Below are positions 26,570-36,576 of a DNA stretch of 64,000 bases, piece after piece. Under the pieces are notes generated by a model. The model saw nothing but the letters and a program-made list of their open reading frames with translations. It ran no database searches and was not told where the DNA came from. The DNA lies in NCBI RefSeq assembly GCF_009909145.1, contig NZ_JAAAPJ010000001.1, positions 620,001 through 684,000 of the forward strand, in the 5' to 3' direction. A program made the position numbers and the translations under genes. The stretch comes from Corallococcus silvisoli. GTDB taxonomy: Bacteria; Myxococcota; Myxococcia; Myxococcales; Myxococcaceae. Position 1 is the first letter of the stretch. Each line of letters starts with the position of its first letter.

Positions 26570-29500
26570 ATGGGCGCCTCGGTCCTCCTCGTACACGACG
26601 ACATCGCCACCATCGCCGCCGTCCGGCGATTGCTGTCCCGCGAAGGGCACGAGGTCATCCTCGCGACCTCCGCCGCGGATGCGCTCATCGCCTTCGGGCA
26701 TCACCTGCCAGAGCTCATCGTGCTCGCACCGGGCGTGGAGAGCGGGCGCGGGCGCGTGGTGCTGGAGGAGCTGGTGCAGCACCCGGAGGGCCACAAGGCG
26801 CGGGTGCTGCTGCTGAGCGAGGCCATCGAGGGCTTCACCGCGCCGGTGGCGCCGCTGCCCCTGGATGGCCCCAGCTTCGTGACGCTGGTGGACACGTTGA
26901 TCCGTGCCCCGGCGGAGGCGGACGGCTGGCGTGTGGTGGAGAACCGGACGCTGCCGGAGCCGGTGCGGGGGAGCGGGCCTGGGGCGGACGAGGCGTGGCA
27001 TGCGACGGCGCCGCACGCGGTGGGGGGCGACCCGGCGCTGGCCAACGCGCTGTTCGGGGACCTGGCGCCGCTGAACCAGACGGACTGGGAAGTGGCGGCG
27101 ATGACGCGCGAGGAGCGCAGCGCGCACGTCGTGCACCAGCAGCGCGAGCGCAGCACGCACCTAGCGATGAACATCGCGCTGGAGCAGGCGCACCTGGAGG
27201 TGGAAGCGGAGGCGATGGCGTCCATCGACTCGGCGCTGTCGGTGGGCCCGAAGTCGGAGTGGACCGGTGGAGGGGAGGGCGCGGACTCCGGAGGGGACTG
27301 GAGCGGCGAGGATCCGGACGCGAGCGTGGGGGACGAGTGGGACGCGGAGCCGCCGCGCGCGGACGACGCGTCCGACGTGCGCCCTCCGGGAGCGCGCACC
27401 ACGCTGCGCTTTCCCTTCCCGAACGAGGTCGCGCCGCGGGCGGGCGGGGCGTCGGCGGAGGTCGCGGGAGACGTGGAGTCGGAGCTGCCGCCGGGGAGGC
27501 TCGCGTTCCGTGAGGAGCGGCTGACGCCTCCTGGGCTGAAGCCGGTGAAGGCCGCGCCGAAGCTGGGGGACGAGGGCTTCTTCGACGTTGATTCAGAAGA
27601 GGATGGGGGCGCCGCGAAGGCTCCCGAACGTGAGGCATCGGAGCCGCTGGCCTGGACGGAGCTGCCGCCGGATCCGGAGCTGGAAGCCCGCCAGAAGGGC
27701 CATGCGGCCACGGTGGTGGAGGACTCCGACGAGACGGACTTCGGCTCGGTCGCGGACGACGTGGCGGCGGAGGAGCGGGCCGCCGCGGCCGCTGCTTCCG
27801 CTGGGATGGAGGACGGTGCCGCGTCGTCGGAGCCGACCGAGGAGGAACCGGCGTCCGGTGCTTCCTCCGAGACGGAGGACGATGCCTCGTCGTCGGAGCC
27901 GACCGCGGAGGAGCTGGCGGCCGCGGGCCTGTCGAACTGGGATGTGTTGGAGGCGGAGCTCAAGGCCTCCGTGGACGCGCGCGAGCGAGAGGCGTCCGGA
28001 GACGCCGAGAAGCCAGTGGGCTCGGACTGGTTCGATTCCGAGACCGTCGACGACGCGAAGTCGGAAGGCTCCAAGCCGCTCCAGTGGCCGGACGCGCCGG
28101 GCGCGGGCGGCACGGCGTCGGGCGGCTTCGCGAGCCGTCAGTCCGCGCGTCCCGGAGGCGCGAGTGGCGCGCTGGAGTCCCGGGATGCGGGCCCTGCGAG
28201 CGGTAGCTCGGCGAGGCCGGGCGACACGGCGAAGTCGGGCCAGGAGTCCTCCGCGAGCCAGGTCACGGCCCGCCCCGGCGAAGCGCCGGAATCGAGCGAA
28301 GCCACGTCCGCGGACAGCACCTCCGGCCGCGCGGGCGCAAGGAAGGAACTGCGCGTGGCCGCGCGCGTCCCGCTGCGGACGGGGAGCAAGTCCGGAGCAG
28401 CCGATGCGGCAGGCTCCGAGGGCAACTCCGCGCGCCCGAGCGACAAGTCCGCGGCAGGCGGAGCGGCTGAGGCAGGTGGCGGATCCGCGCGCCCGAGCGA
28501 CAAGTCCGCGGCAGGCGGAGCGGCTGAGGCAGGTGGCGGATCCGCGCGCCCGAGCGATGCGGCTGCATCCACCGAAGCGTCGGCTTCGAGTGGTGGTGCT
28601 TCACCGCCGGGAGGCGTGGATGCACAGGCCTCGGCCCGGCTGGAAGTCCAGGCGAACGCCTCGCCGCTGCCAGTGCCCGGCGGACTGCAGCGGGCGAACA
28701 AGTCGCGGACCGCGACCACAACCCAGGAGCAGGCGCCGCGCGCGGACGCGGCCGAGCCGCGGTCGGACCTGGCCGCGGAGCTGGAGGCGCTGCGCGAGGA
28801 GCTCGCCCTGGCGTACACCGCCATCGAGGAGGCGGAGACCCGGGCCGCGGAGGCGGAAGCCCTGGCCGAATCGGAGCAGGCGCTCCGAGTCGAGCTGGAA
28901 GAGCGAGTTGAGGGCGAGGCCCGAGCAAGAGAAGACGCGCGGTTCGAAGCGGAGGCGGAGGTCGAGGCCCGGAGCGCCGTGGAGGTGCGGGCCGAAGCGG
29001 AGGTCCACGCCCGCGCCCGCGCCGAGTCCCTGTTGAAGCAGGCGTCGGCGGCCCACGCGGACTCGGAAGTCCGGGCTGTATCCGCGACGCAGGCGTTGGC
29101 GGAAGTGGAGGCCCGGCTCGCATCCGAGGCGGGAGACCGGGTGGAGGCGGAGGCCCGGGCGGACGCGGAGACGCGCGCTCGCCGCGAAGCCGAGGCCGTC
29201 GCGGAGATGGCGCGGCTCGAGTTGGCGGAGCTCGAGAAGCGCATCGCGGCGGAGGTCCAGGCGCGCGAGCAGGCGGAGCTCCAGGCCCGGCAGGAATCCC
29301 AGACGCGCGAGGAGGCCGAAGCTCGCGCCGAACTGGAGCAGGCGGCGCGGGCCGACGTGGAAGCACGCCTGGAGGCCGAGGCCGAAGCAAGGCGCGCGGC
29401 CGAGGCCCAAGTGGCGACCGAGGCTGAAGCAAGGCGCGCGGCCGAAGCCAGGGCGGAGTCCGAATCCCAGGCCCGTGAGGAGGCGCGCCGGAGCGCCGAG

Positions 29501-32407
29501 TCCGAGGCCCAGGCGCGTCAGCGGATCGAAAGCCGTGACGGCAAGGAGGCCGCGCTCCGTGCGGACCTGGAGGCCCGGCGCGCCGAGGCCGAAGCCCGGG
29601 CCGAAGCGGAGGCGAAGGCCCGAACCGTCGCGGATGCGAAGGTGAAGCACTCCGCGCAGGCGTTGTCGCTGGTGGAGGTGCGAGCGCACCAACTGGCCCA
29701 ATCGCTGGCCGAGTCCGAAGCCAAGGGAAGGCAGTCCGCGCAGGCCCTGGCCCAGGCGGAAACGCGGGTGCAGCAGGCGACGCAGGCGCTGGCGCAATCG
29801 GAGGCGAAGGCGAAGCAGTCCGCGCAGTCCTTGGCGCAGGTCGAAGCCCGAGCGCAGCAACTGGCCCAGGTCCTGCTCCAGGGCGAGGCGAAGGCGAAGC
29901 AGTCCTCGCAGGCGGTGAGTCAGGCGGAGCAGCGGGCCACGCAGGCCGAGGAGTCCCGCGCCAGCGCAGAAGCCACCGCCGAGCGGAACGCGGAGCGGCT
30001 GGCGGAGGCGGAAGCCCGGGCCGTGAAGGCGGAAGAAGCCCTGGCCGAGGCCCACGCCCAGGCGGAGCAGGCCGAGGAGATCCGGAAGGGAACCGAGTCG
30101 CGGTTCGCGGAGACCTTGGGTCAGGCCAACGCCCGGATGGAGCAGCTCAAGCAGGCCCGCCAGCGCGCGGAAGCGAAGGCCGCCCAGCCCGCGGAAGCGC
30201 TGCTCCAGGCCGAAGCCCGCGCCAGGGAACTGTCTGAAGCCGTGAAGCGAGCCGAGGCGCGGGCCACCGCGGCCGAACAGGCCCGCGATGCCAACGCCGG
30301 ACAGCTGAGCCACCTCCAGGCTCAGGCCGCGAAGCAAGGCGAGCAGCTCAAGCAGCTCCAGTCCGAGGCGAAGAAGCTCGTCGAAGAGCTCAAGCAGACC
30401 CAGGCGGAAGCGAAGAAGAGCGCCGAACAGCGCAAGCACGCCCAGGCCGAAGCGGAAGCCCGAGCGGAGCAGCTGACGCAGCTCCAGGCCGAAGCGAAGG
30501 AACAGCTCGCGCACGTCCAGGCCGAAGCGGAAGCCCGAGCGGAGCAGCTGAAGCAGCTCCAGGCGGAGGCGAAGAACAACGCTGAACAGCTCGAACAGGC
30601 GCGGGCCGAAGCGGAAGCCCGAGCGGAGCAGCTGAGGCAGCTCCAAACGGAGGCGAAGAGCAACGGCGAACAGCTCGAGCAGGCACGGGCCGGAACAGCG
30701 CGCCTCGCGGATCAGCTCAACCAGTCCCAGTCCGCCGCGGGAAGCCGCGACGAACAGCTCACCCAGGCGCAGGCCCGGATTGAACAGCTCGCCCAGGACC
30801 TGACCCAGGCCCAGCGCCGCGCGGATGAACTCGCGCAGGCCCGCGGGCACCAGGCCGAGCAGGCCCGCGCCGAAGCCGCGGCGAACGCCGAACAGCAGCT
30901 CCAGGCGCGCACCGCCGCGGAGGCTCGCGCCCTCCAGGCGGAGCAGAAGGCCGCCGAAGCCACCGCGAAGGCCGCGTCGGAGAGCCGCCTGCGCACCGTG
31001 CTGGAAGTCCGCCTCGACTCGGAGTCCCGCGCCCGCCAGGGCCTCGAGGAACGCATCGAAACCGAGGCCCAGGCCCGCGCCGCCGCGGAGTCCCGCCTCG
31101 CCTCCGAGACCCAGGCCCGCGCCGAAGCCGAAGCGCGCACCCAGTCCGAAGCCACGACCCTCACGCAGGCGCGAGACGCCCTGCAAGCGCAGCTCGAAGC
31201 GCTCCACCAGGAGCTCGCCCGCGAGCGCGAAGCCCGAGCGAAGGTCGAAGCCGAAGCCGTCGAACAGCGCCTCCAGTCCGAACGCGAGCGCGAACAACTC
31301 GAGGCCCGCGCGCAGCGGGACGCGGAGGAGGCCGCGGCGCAGGCCCGCGCCACGCTCATCCCCCTCGAATCGCCGGGGCGTCCGGAGATGGCCGTGGCCC
31401 GCAGCGGCAGCCTCACGCAGGAGGGCCTTGCGCGCCTCGTGCTGCGGCTGTGCGACGCGCGCATGGAAGTGCGCCTGGAGCTCAAGGTGATGAACGCCTT
31501 GCGCGTGTTGTGGCTGCGCGACGGCGTGCTGGTGGGCGCCGCGTCCTCGGCGCAGGGCGAATCCCTCATCGACCGGGCCCGCGCGGACGGCCTCATCGAC
31601 GCGCGACAGGAAGCCGAGCTTCGGCTCGTGCGCAGCGCCACCACGGGCACGCTGCTGGAAGCCCTGCGGGGCCGGGGCTACGTGCGCGAAGCCGAGTCCG
31701 TCCCGCTGGTGCAGCGCTACACCGAACAGGTCTTCCTGGACGCGCTCGCGGAGCCGTCCACGCTCTACCGCCTGGTTCCGGAGCCCGCGCCGCACGAGGT
31801 GGCGCTCGCCGCCGCCACGCGCCCACCGCTGCACCTGCTGGCGGAGGGGCTGCGCAACACCCTCACCGCGGAGTCGCTCCTGGACGCGGCCGGCTCCCTG
31901 CGCGCCCAGGTGTCGCGAGGCGACGCGCACGTGGCCCCGTCGGACTTCGGACTGTCCACCCGAGAGCTTCAGCTCCTGCAAGGCGTGGATGGCGAGCGCA
32001 CACTGGAGGCGCTGCTGTTGAGCGCGGGACTGCCCCAGGACGGAGCGCTCAAGACGCTCGCGGTGGCGAGGACGCTGGGCCTCATCACCCTGCATCCTCC
32101 CCTGGAGGACGCCCAGGGCGACCTACCTCCGGAGTTGGATGTTCACCGCCTGGAGGCCAAGTTCGAGGAGATCCAGGAAGCGGACTACTTCACCGTGCTG
32201 GGGCTGGCCCGCTCGGCGGGCAGCGAGGAGGTCAAGCGGGCGTACGCGCTGCTCGCGGCCGAATTCCACCCCCTGCGTTTCGCGGGCCACCCGGACCCCG
32301 CGCTCCAGCACCGCGCACAGCAGATCCGCGCGGTGTTGACCGAGGCCGCTCGGGCGCTCGGGGATGACCGGCTGCGGGGCGAGTACGCCCGTAACCTGCT
32401 CGACTGA
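26570..32407 (+). CDS. Giant pseudo-receiver/coiled-coil protein with DUF4388-like and J-like domains (1,945 aa)
   Basis: Residues 1-115 form a receiver-like domain: the acidic pair (VHDD) is kept, but the phospho-acceptor position reads LIVLAPGV (Ala for Asp) and the conserved Lys is lost. Residues 115-720 are an acidic, Ser/Pro-rich disordered linker. About 730-1593 is an almost uninterrupted Ala/Glu/Arg/Gln coiled coil. About 1605-1720 resembles DUF4388 ([20 protein letters not shown]), and about 1870-1945 is a J-like domain whose usual HPD reads HPL. The plan recalls AglZ and FrzS of Myxococcus motility, which also join a pseudo-receiver to a coiled coil, but DUF4388 and J domains are additional. 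No Shine-Dalgarno site; TAGACT lies 13 bases upstream, overlapping the priA stop. Confidence 0.82.
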   Translation: MGASVLLVHDDIATIAAVRRLLSREGHEVILATSAADALIAFGHHLPELIVLAPGVESGRGRVVLEELVQHPEGHKARVLLLSEAIEGFTAPVAPLPLDGPSFVTLVDTLIRAPAEADGWRVVENRTLPEPVRGSGPGADEAWHATAPHAVGGDPALANALFGDLAPLNQTDWEVAAMTREERSAHVVHQQRERSTHLAMNIALEQAHLEVEAEAMASIDSALSVGPKSEWTGGGEGADSGGDWSGEDPDASVGDEWDAEPPRADDASDVRPPGARTTLRFPFPNEVAPRAGGASAEVAGDVESELPPGRLAFREERLTPPGLKPVKAAPKLGDEGFFDVDSEEDGGAAKAPEREASEPLAWTELPPDPELEARQKGHAATVVEDSDETDFGSVADDVAAEERAAAAAASAGMEDGAASSEPTEEEPASGASSETEDDASSSEPTAEELAAAGLSNWDVLEAELKASVDAREREASGDAEKPVGSDWFDSETVDDAKSEGSKPLQWPDAPGAGGTASGGFASRQSARPGGASGALESRDAGPASGSSARPGDTAKSGQESSASQVTARPGEAPESSEATSADSTSGRAGARKELRVAARVPLRTGSKSGAADAAGSEGNSARPSDKSAAGGAAEAGGGSARPSDKSAAGGAAEAGGGSARPSDAAASTEASASSGGASPPGGVDAQASARLEVQANASPLPVPGGLQRANKSRTATTTQEQAPRADAAEPRSDLAAELEALREELALAYTAIEEAETRAAEAEALAESEQALRVELEERVEGEARAREDARFEAEAEVEARSAVEVRAEAEVHARARAESLLKQASAAHADSEVRAVSATQALAEVEARLASEAGDRVEAEARADAETRARREAEAVAEMARLELAELEKRIAAEVQAREQAELQARQESQTREEAEARAELEQAARADVEARLEAEAEARRAAEAQVATEAEARRAAEARAESESQAREEARRSAESEAQARQRIESRDGKEAALRADLEARRAEAEARAEAEAKARTVADAKVKHSAQALSLVEVRAHQLAQSLAESEAKGRQSAQALAQAETRVQQATQALAQSEAKAKQSAQSLAQVEARAQQLAQVLLQGEAKAKQSSQAVSQAEQRATQAEESRASAEATAERNAERLAEAEARAVKAEEALAEAHAQAEQAEEIRKGTESRFAETLGQANARMEQLKQARQRAEAKAAQPAEALLQAEARARELSEAVKRAEARATAAEQARDANAGQLSHLQAQAAKQGEQLKQLQSEAKKLVEELKQTQAEAKKSAEQRKHAQAEAEARAEQLTQLQAEAKEQLAHVQAEAEARAEQLKQLQAEAKNNAEQLEQARAEAEARAEQLRQLQTEAKSNGEQLEQARAGTARLADQLNQSQSAAGSRDEQLTQAQARIEQLAQDLTQAQRRADELAQARGHQAEQARAEAAANAEQQLQARTAAEARALQAEQKAAEATAKAASESRLRTVLEVRLDSESRARQGLEERIETEAQARAAAESRLASETQARAEAEARTQSEATTLTQARDALQAQLEALHQELAREREARAKVEAEAVEQRLQSEREREQLEARAQRDAEEAAAQARATLIPLESPGRPEMAVARSGSLTQEGLARLVLRLCDARMEVRLELKVMNALRVLWLRDGVLVGAASSAQGESLIDRARADGLIDARQEAELRLVRSATTGTLLEALRGRGYVREAESVPLVQRYTEQVFLDALAEPSTLYRLVPEPAPHEVALAAATRPPLHLLAEGLRNTLTAESLLDAAGSLRAQVSRGDAHVAPSDFGLSTRELQLLQGVDGERTLEALLLSAGLPQDGALKTLAVARTLGLITLHPPLEDAQGDLPPELDVHRLEAKFEEIQEADYFTVLGLARSAGSEEVKRAYALLAAEFHPLRFAGHPDPALQHRAQQIRAVLTEAARALGDDRLRGEYARNLLD
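28427..28557 (+). repeat. 57-bp perfect coding tandem duplication
   Basis: Units at 28427-28483 and 28484-28540 are identical, with a partial third copy to 28557. They encode [19 protein letters not shown] in the disordered linker of the giant coiled-coil protein. Confidence 0.95.
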
Positions 32408-32422
32408 TGCCCGGTGGAACGG

Positions 32423-32451
32423 TTGCCCGGTGCGGTCCGGAGGGGTTAAGA
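32423..32451 (+). promoter_or_regulatory. def promoter (leaderless type)
   Basis: TTGCCC, 17 bases, TTAAGA, then 8 bases to the ATG: the same layout as gcdH. GGAGG at about 32438 is too far upstream to act as a normal ribosome site. Confidence 0.5.
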
Positions 32452-32459
32452 GTCCCCCT

Positions 32460-32987
32460 ATGGTTCGCGAGATTCTCATCTGGCCCGATCCCATCCTGAA
32501 GCAGAAGGCCCGGCCCGTGGCGAAGGTGGACGACAAGGTCCGTGCGCTGGTGAAGGACATGTTCGAGACGATGTACGCCGCCGAGGGCGTGGGCCTCGCG
32601 GCACCGCAGGTGGGTGTCCTCCAGCGCATCATCGTCCTGGACACCCGGCCGCAGCAGCCGGAGTCCAAGCCCCTGGCGATGATCAACCCGGAGTTCGTCT
32701 CGCTCGAGGGGGAGACGACCTACACGGAGGGCTGCCTCTCCATCCCCGGCGAGGCCGAGGACGTGGACCGCGCCGCCGTGGCCACCGTGCGCTACCTGGA
32801 TGAGGACGGCCAGGAGCAGCTGCTGCGCTGTGACGGCCTCCTGGCCATCGCCGTGCAACACGAGACGGACCACCTGGACGGCACCGTCTTCGTGGACCAC
32901 GTCTCCACGCTGAAGCGCGAGCTCATCCGCAAGCGGATGAAGAAGCTCAAGACGTCGCGCGACCAGGGCGCCCCGGCGTCCGCTTAG
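32460..32987 (+). CDS. def: Peptide deformylase
   Basis: 175 residues. Removes the formyl group from N-terminal methionine of new proteins. The three family motifs are present: GVGLAAPQVG, EGCLSIPGE (metal-binding Cys) and QHETDHLDG (HExxH with catalytic Glu). The C-terminal helix is basic (RELIRKRMKKLKTSRD), which may help ribosome binding. Start ATG 32460 lies just after its promoter. The TAG stop overlaps the TAA of the converging nth gene in a shared TTAG. No fmt gene is adjacent, unlike many genomes. Confidence 0.96.
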   Translation: MVREILIWPDPILKQKARPVAKVDDKVRALVKDMFETMYAAEGVGLAAPQVGVLQRIIVLDTRPQQPESKPLAMINPEFVSLEGETTYTEGCLSIPGEAEDVDRAAVATVRYLDEDGQEQLLRCDGLLAIAVQHETDHLDGTVFVDHVSTLKRELIRKRMKKLKTSRDQGAPASA

Positions 32988-33652
32988 GCCTTCGCGGTGG
33001 CGCGCACGCCCTTCTTCGGGCACCGCGCCGCCACCACGCAGGTGTCGCAAGCGGGCGAGCGCGCGAAGCACGTGCGCCGCCCGTGCCACACCAGGAGCTG
33101 GTGTCCCAGCGTCCACCGCTCGCGGGGCAGCAGCGCCTGCAGGTCCTTCTCCACCTTGTCCGGATCCTCGTGGGTCGTGAAGCCCAGCCGGTAGGCCAGC
33201 CGCTTCACGTGCGTGTCCACGGGGAAGGCCGCGTCACCGCCCAGGTGGATGCACACCACGCCCGCCGTCTTCAGCCCCACGCCCGGCAGCTGCGCCAGGG
33301 TGTCGCGCGCCAGGGGCACCTGTCCGCCGTGCTCGGCGACGAGCGCGCGCGCCGTGGCGACGATGTTCTTCGCCTTCGCGCGGTACAGCCCGCAGGTGCG
33401 GATGTAGGGCTCCACGTCGGCGGCCTCGACGCGGGCGTAGGCCTGGGCGTCCGGGAAGCGGGCGAACAAGGCGGGGGTCACCAGGTTGACGCGCTTGTCG
33501 GTGCACTGCGCGGACAGGATGACGGCGACCAGCAGTTCCAGGGGGGTGCGGTAGTCCAGCTCGATGCGGGCGTCCGGCATGGCCGCCTCCAGACCGTCCA
33601 GGACCGCCACCGCGCGACTCCGCTTCTCCGCCACTGTCTCTCGCCGGGCCAC
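32984..33652 (-). CDS. nth: Endonuclease III (DNA glycosylase/AP lyase)
   Basis: 222 residues from GTG 33652. Removes oxidised pyrimidines in base-excision repair. The helix-hairpin-helix LPGVGLKTAGVV carries the catalytic Lys; the conserved Asp is in VDTHVKRLAYRLG; and the C-terminal iron-sulfur loop has Cys spaced C-x6-C-x2-C-x5-C (CFARSPACDTCVVAARC). The frame is open upstream, but the promoter TTGGGC-17-TACAAC ends 6 bases before this GTG, supporting a leaderless start. GTG 33634 is an alternative. The stop overlaps that of def. Confidence 0.94.
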   Translation of the reverse strand: MARRETVAEKRSRAVAVLDGLEAAMPDARIELDYRTPLELLVAVILSAQCTDKRVNLVTPALFARFPDAQAYARVEAADVEPYIRTCGLYRAKAKNIVATARALVAEHGGQVPLARDTLAQLPGVGLKTAGVVCIHLGGDAAFPVDTHVKRLAYRLGFTTHEDPDKVEKDLQALLPRERWTLGHQLLVWHGRRTCFARSPACDTCVVAARCPKKGVRATAKA

Positions 33653-33658
33653 GCGGGC

Positions 33659-33687
33659 GTTGTATGTCACGGGAGGGCCCGGCCCAA
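33659..33687 (-). promoter_or_regulatory. nth promoter (leaderless type)
   Basis: On the minus strand: TTGGGC, 17 bases, TACAAC, 6 bases, GTG. The predicted transcript would begin at the start codon. Confidence 0.5.
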
Positions 33688-33726
33688 GCGCCACGGCGGC
33701 CCCCCTTTCTTGCCGCGAGGAGAACC

Positions 33727-34752
33727 ATGAAGCCCATCGACTTCCGCTCCGACACCGTGACGAAGCCCACCCCGGCCATGCGGCGCCTCATCGCCGACGC
33801 GGAGGTCGGGGACGACGTCTACGGCGAGGACCCCACGGTGCGCCGGTTGGAGGAACGGGTGGCCGAGCGGCTTGGACTGGAGGCGGCCGTCTTCGTCCCG
33901 TCCGGCACGCAGGCGAATCAGATCGCCATCGGCGCGCACTGCCGCTCGGGTGACGAGGTGCTGACGGAGGAGGGCAGCCACATCCTGCACTACGAGGGCG
34001 GCGCGGTGCCCGCGCTGTGGGGCGTGCAGCCGGCGGCGCTGCCCGGGGAGCGGGGCCTGTTGAAGCCGGAGACGGTGGCGGCGGCGGTGCGCGAGGACAA
34101 TGTGCACAACCCGCGCACGCGGCTGTTGTCGCTGGAGAACACGCACAACCGAGGGGGCGGCACGGTGTGGCCGCTGGAGCGCTTCCGGGCGGTGGTGGAG
34201 GCGGGACGGAAGGCGGGCCTCGCGGTGCACCTGGATGGCGCGCGGCTGTTCAACGCGGAGGTGGCGGCGGGGAGGCCGGCATCCGAGTGGGCATCGCTGA
34301 CGGATTCGACGTCGGTGTGCTTCTCGAAGGGCCTGGGGGCGCCAGTGGGCTCGGCGCTGGCGGGCAGGGCGGACGTCATCCGCGAGGCGCGGCGGCTGCG
34401 CAAGCGGTTGGGGGGAGGCATGCGGCAGGCAGGCATCCTCGCGGCGGCGGCGTTGTACGCGTTGGAGCACCACGTGGAGCGTCTGGCCGAGGACCACGCC
34501 AACGCGCGCCGGCTCGCGGAGGGCCTGGCCCAGGTGCCGGGAGTGAAGGTGGACCTGTCGCGGGTGGAGACGAACATGGTGTTCGCGGACCTCGTGCGTC
34601 CCGCGGCGGAGGCCTCCGCGCTGCTCTTGAAGCAGGGCGTGCTGGCCAACCCCACCGGTCCGCACTCCATCCGCCTCGTGTGCCACCTGGACGTGTCCAG
34701 GGCGGACATCGACGACGCCCTGGCACGAGTCCGCACCGCCTTCGCGAGCTGA
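33727..34752 (+). CDS. ltaE: Low-specificity L-threonine aldolase
   Basis: 341 residues. A PLP enzyme that cleaves L-threonine or L-allo-threonine to glycine and acetaldehyde. The N terminus DFRSDTVTKPTPAMR, EDPTVRRLEE, PSGTQANQIAI and the PLP-binding Lys201 in CFSKGLGAPVGS are characteristic, as is GGGMRQAGILAAAALYAL. GAGGAG lies 6 bases before ATG 33727. The stop codon lies inside the first unit of the downstream tandem repeat array, which shares sequence with the gene end. Confidence 0.94.
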   Translation: MKPIDFRSDTVTKPTPAMRRLIADAEVGDDVYGEDPTVRRLEERVAERLGLEAAVFVPSGTQANQIAIGAHCRSGDEVLTEEGSHILHYEGGAVPALWGVQPAALPGERGLLKPETVAAAVREDNVHNPRTRLLSLENTHNRGGGTVWPLERFRAVVEAGRKAGLAVHLDGARLFNAEVAAGRPASEWASLTDSTSVCFSKGLGAPVGSALAGRADVIREARRLRKRLGGGMRQAGILAAAALYALEHHVERLAEDHANARRLAEGLAQVPGVKVDLSRVETNMVFADLVRPAAEASALLLKQGVLANPTGPHSIRLVCHLDVSRADIDDALARVRTAFAS

Positions 34753-35254
34753 CGGCAAGGGCATCGATGACGGGCGCCCGCGTCCCGAACACGGACGCCC
34801 TCGATGCCAGGAAGCACGCCGCACGAGGAGCGCGCAAAGGTCCGCCTCGAAACGATGACATCAACGGCCTCGATGACGGGCGTCCCGAACGCGGATGCCT
34901 CCGAGGTCACACGCAGCACGAAGGGCGTGCGGCGGTTCGCCTCGAAACGCTGACAGCAGGGGCCTCGATGACGGGTGTCCACGTCCCGAACGCGGACGCC
35001 CTCGATGCCAGCGAAGCACGCCGCACGAGGGGCGTGCGGTGGTTCGCCTCGAAACGCTGACAGCAGGGGCATCGATGACAGGTGTCCGCGTCCCGAACAC
35101 GGACGCCTCCGCGGCCACACTCCGCACGAAGGGGCGGTTCGCCTCGAACCCCTGACAGCGGCGGCCTCGATGACGGACGTCCCGAACGCGGATGCCCCCC
35201 GAGCGAGGCCAGCGAAGCGCACCGCACGAGGCACGCAGCGGTTCGCCTCGAATC
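34741..35254. repeat. Five-unit imperfect tandem array with dimeric period
   Basis: The landmark TCGATGAC occurs at 34764, 34870, 34965, 35072 and 35167, giving spacings of 106, 95, 107 and 95 bases. Long and short units alternate, so the true period is about 202 bp, two and a half times repeated. Each unit ends with GCCTCGAA(A/T/C)C or a close variant. Units contain inverted repeats, for example GCACGCC (35016-35022) with GGCGTGC (35031-35037). Spacings are not multiples of three, so the array is not a coding repeat. The first unit begins at the ltaE stop codon. Confidence 0.9.
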
Positions 35255-35524
35255 AGGAGGCGGAGCCCGCAGGCGAGGCGCCCCGGGTGCCCATCCTGAC
35301 GCGGAGCCGGGGGGCCCGAATCCGCAGCCGCCACCCGCACAGGGCCGCAGGGCCCGTGACGGAACGTCCCTGTACGTTCGTGGACGGTCGCCCATGACCC
35401 TGGGGTGACTCCTGCCACGCTGTCCCCGTCGTGGCGGGTGCGGGCAGCACGCACCTGGGCGTCGCGGGATGATCCACGGCCTGGAACAGGTGAACGGGCC
35501 GGTGCGTGGTAGGCTCCTCGCGCC
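35255..35524. other. Intergenic spacer after the repeat array
   Basis: 270 bases without a supported gene. It holds short stem-loops (GAACGT with ACGTTC near 35362; GCCACG with CGTGGC near 35414-35435) and, at 35510-35515, the TAGGCT box of the M23 gene. Nothing else is recognised. Confidence 0.5.
35510..35515 (+). promoter_or_regulatory. -10 box of the M23 lipoprotein gene (leaderless type)
   Basis: TAGGCT ends 9 bases before the GTG start. No clear -35 element. Confidence 0.3.
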
Positions 35525-36550
35525 GTGCGCCGATCCGCCGTCCTCGCCCTACTGGCCCTCTCCGCCTGCGCGACGCCGCGTCCGGGCAAGATGAGCTTTG
35601 AGGAACTGTACGCGACCTCGGGCGACAGCGGCCCCACCAGCGACTCCTCGCCTTTCCTCCCCCGCGAACCGGACCGCGCCCGGGGCCCGCTGACTCCCGA
35701 GCGTTCCCCCGAACTCGACGCCGCGCTCACCGTGTTCACGGAGAAGGCCCGGGCCTACCGCGAGAAGGTCCAGCGCGGCAGCGTGATGCCCGTCGACCAG
35801 GTTCGGAACTGGGAATCGATGAACGCCGCCCTGGACGCCTTCCTGTCCCGGCCGGTGGAGCACACCGACACCCGCGACCTGACGCGCGCCCGGGGCGTGA
35901 TGGAGGCCGAACTGGAGCAGGACGCGCGCCTCTACGGCGACATGCCGGGCCCGCTCGCGGAGGCCGTGGTGGTGCGGGTCGGCCGCCTCATCGTGCGCGC
36001 GTCCACGCTGCGCCGCTGGGAACTGCCCTCGGAGGAGCCCTCCGGTCCACCGCGCCTCGCCTGGCCCGTGGAGCCGGTCACCATCACCAGCCTCTATGGC
36101 GACCGCTGGCACCCCATCACCGGACAGCTCCGCCGTCACTCGGGCGTGGACCTGGCGGCCCGGCGCGGACAGTCCGTCGGCGTCGCGGAGAAGGGCGTCG
36201 TCCTGCGGGCCGGCTGGAACGGCGACCACGGGAAGATGGTGGAGGTCCAGCACGACGGCCAGTGGGTGACGCGCTACAGCCACCTGTCCGAGGTCCTGGT
36301 GACGACCGGCGAGGTGCTGGCGCGAGGCGACGTCGTGGGGCTCGCGGGGGACACGGGGCTGGCGACCGGTGTCCACGTCCACTTCGAGCTCTGGCACGAC
36401 GGAAACTCGCTGGATCCGCTGGAGGCGCTCGTTGCCCCCGAGGCGGCCCCGGACGCCTCCGACGAGGAGCGCCCCGTGGCTCGCATGCCGGCGGAGTCCC
36501 CCGTCCTCACGTCCCAGGGGCGCCACCCGAACGCGGGTTCGCGCCCCTGA
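35525..36550 (+). CDS. M23 (LytM-type) metallopeptidase lipoprotein
   Basis: 341 residues from a GTG. The N terminus VRRSAVLALLALSAC is a lipoprotein signal (lipobox LSAC). Residues about 60-170 are a helical region; the peptidase domain follows at about 185-300. Zinc ligands are visible in RRHSGVDLAA (HxxxD) and HVHFELW (HxH), with YSHLSEV and GDVVGLAGDTG between. This ligand set is complete, so it is predicted to be an active peptidoglycan endopeptidase rather than a degenerate activator. Likely periplasmic, anchored to the outer or inner membrane. The C-terminal tail is disordered. Confidence 0.88.
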   Translation: MRRSAVLALLALSACATPRPGKMSFEELYATSGDSGPTSDSSPFLPREPDRARGPLTPERSPELDAALTVFTEKARAYREKVQRGSVMPVDQVRNWESMNAALDAFLSRPVEHTDTRDLTRARGVMEAELEQDARLYGDMPGPLAEAVVVRVGRLIVRASTLRRWELPSEEPSGPPRLAWPVEPVTITSLYGDRWHPITGQLRRHSGVDLAARRGQSVGVAEKGVVLRAGWNGDHGKMVEVQHDGQWVTRYSHLSEVLVTTGEVLARGDVVGLAGDTGLATGVHVHFELWHDGNSLDPLEALVAPEAAPDASDEERPVARMPAESPVLTSQGRHPNAGSRP

Positions 36551-36576
36551 GGGGGACAGAGGCCCTTCTCTGCTGC

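Noticed and set aside
28601..32095. A 1,164-codon open frame on the minus strand antisense to the coiled-coil gene
   Set aside because: It is a shadow of the extreme codon bias of the Ala/Glu/Arg-rich plus-strand gene; its product is Leu/Arg/Gly-rich low complexity with no domain, and the plus-strand gene has recognisable domains at both ends.
34741..35254. CRISPR array
   Set aside because: The units are about 100 bp, diverged along their whole length, with no short identical repeats separated by unique spacers, and no cas genes nearby.
34861..35739. Long minus-strand frames through the tandem repeat array
   Set aside because: The repeats translate to Arg/Ser-rich, frame-shifting motifs because spacings of 95, 106 and 107 are not multiples of three; no ribosome site, no domain.
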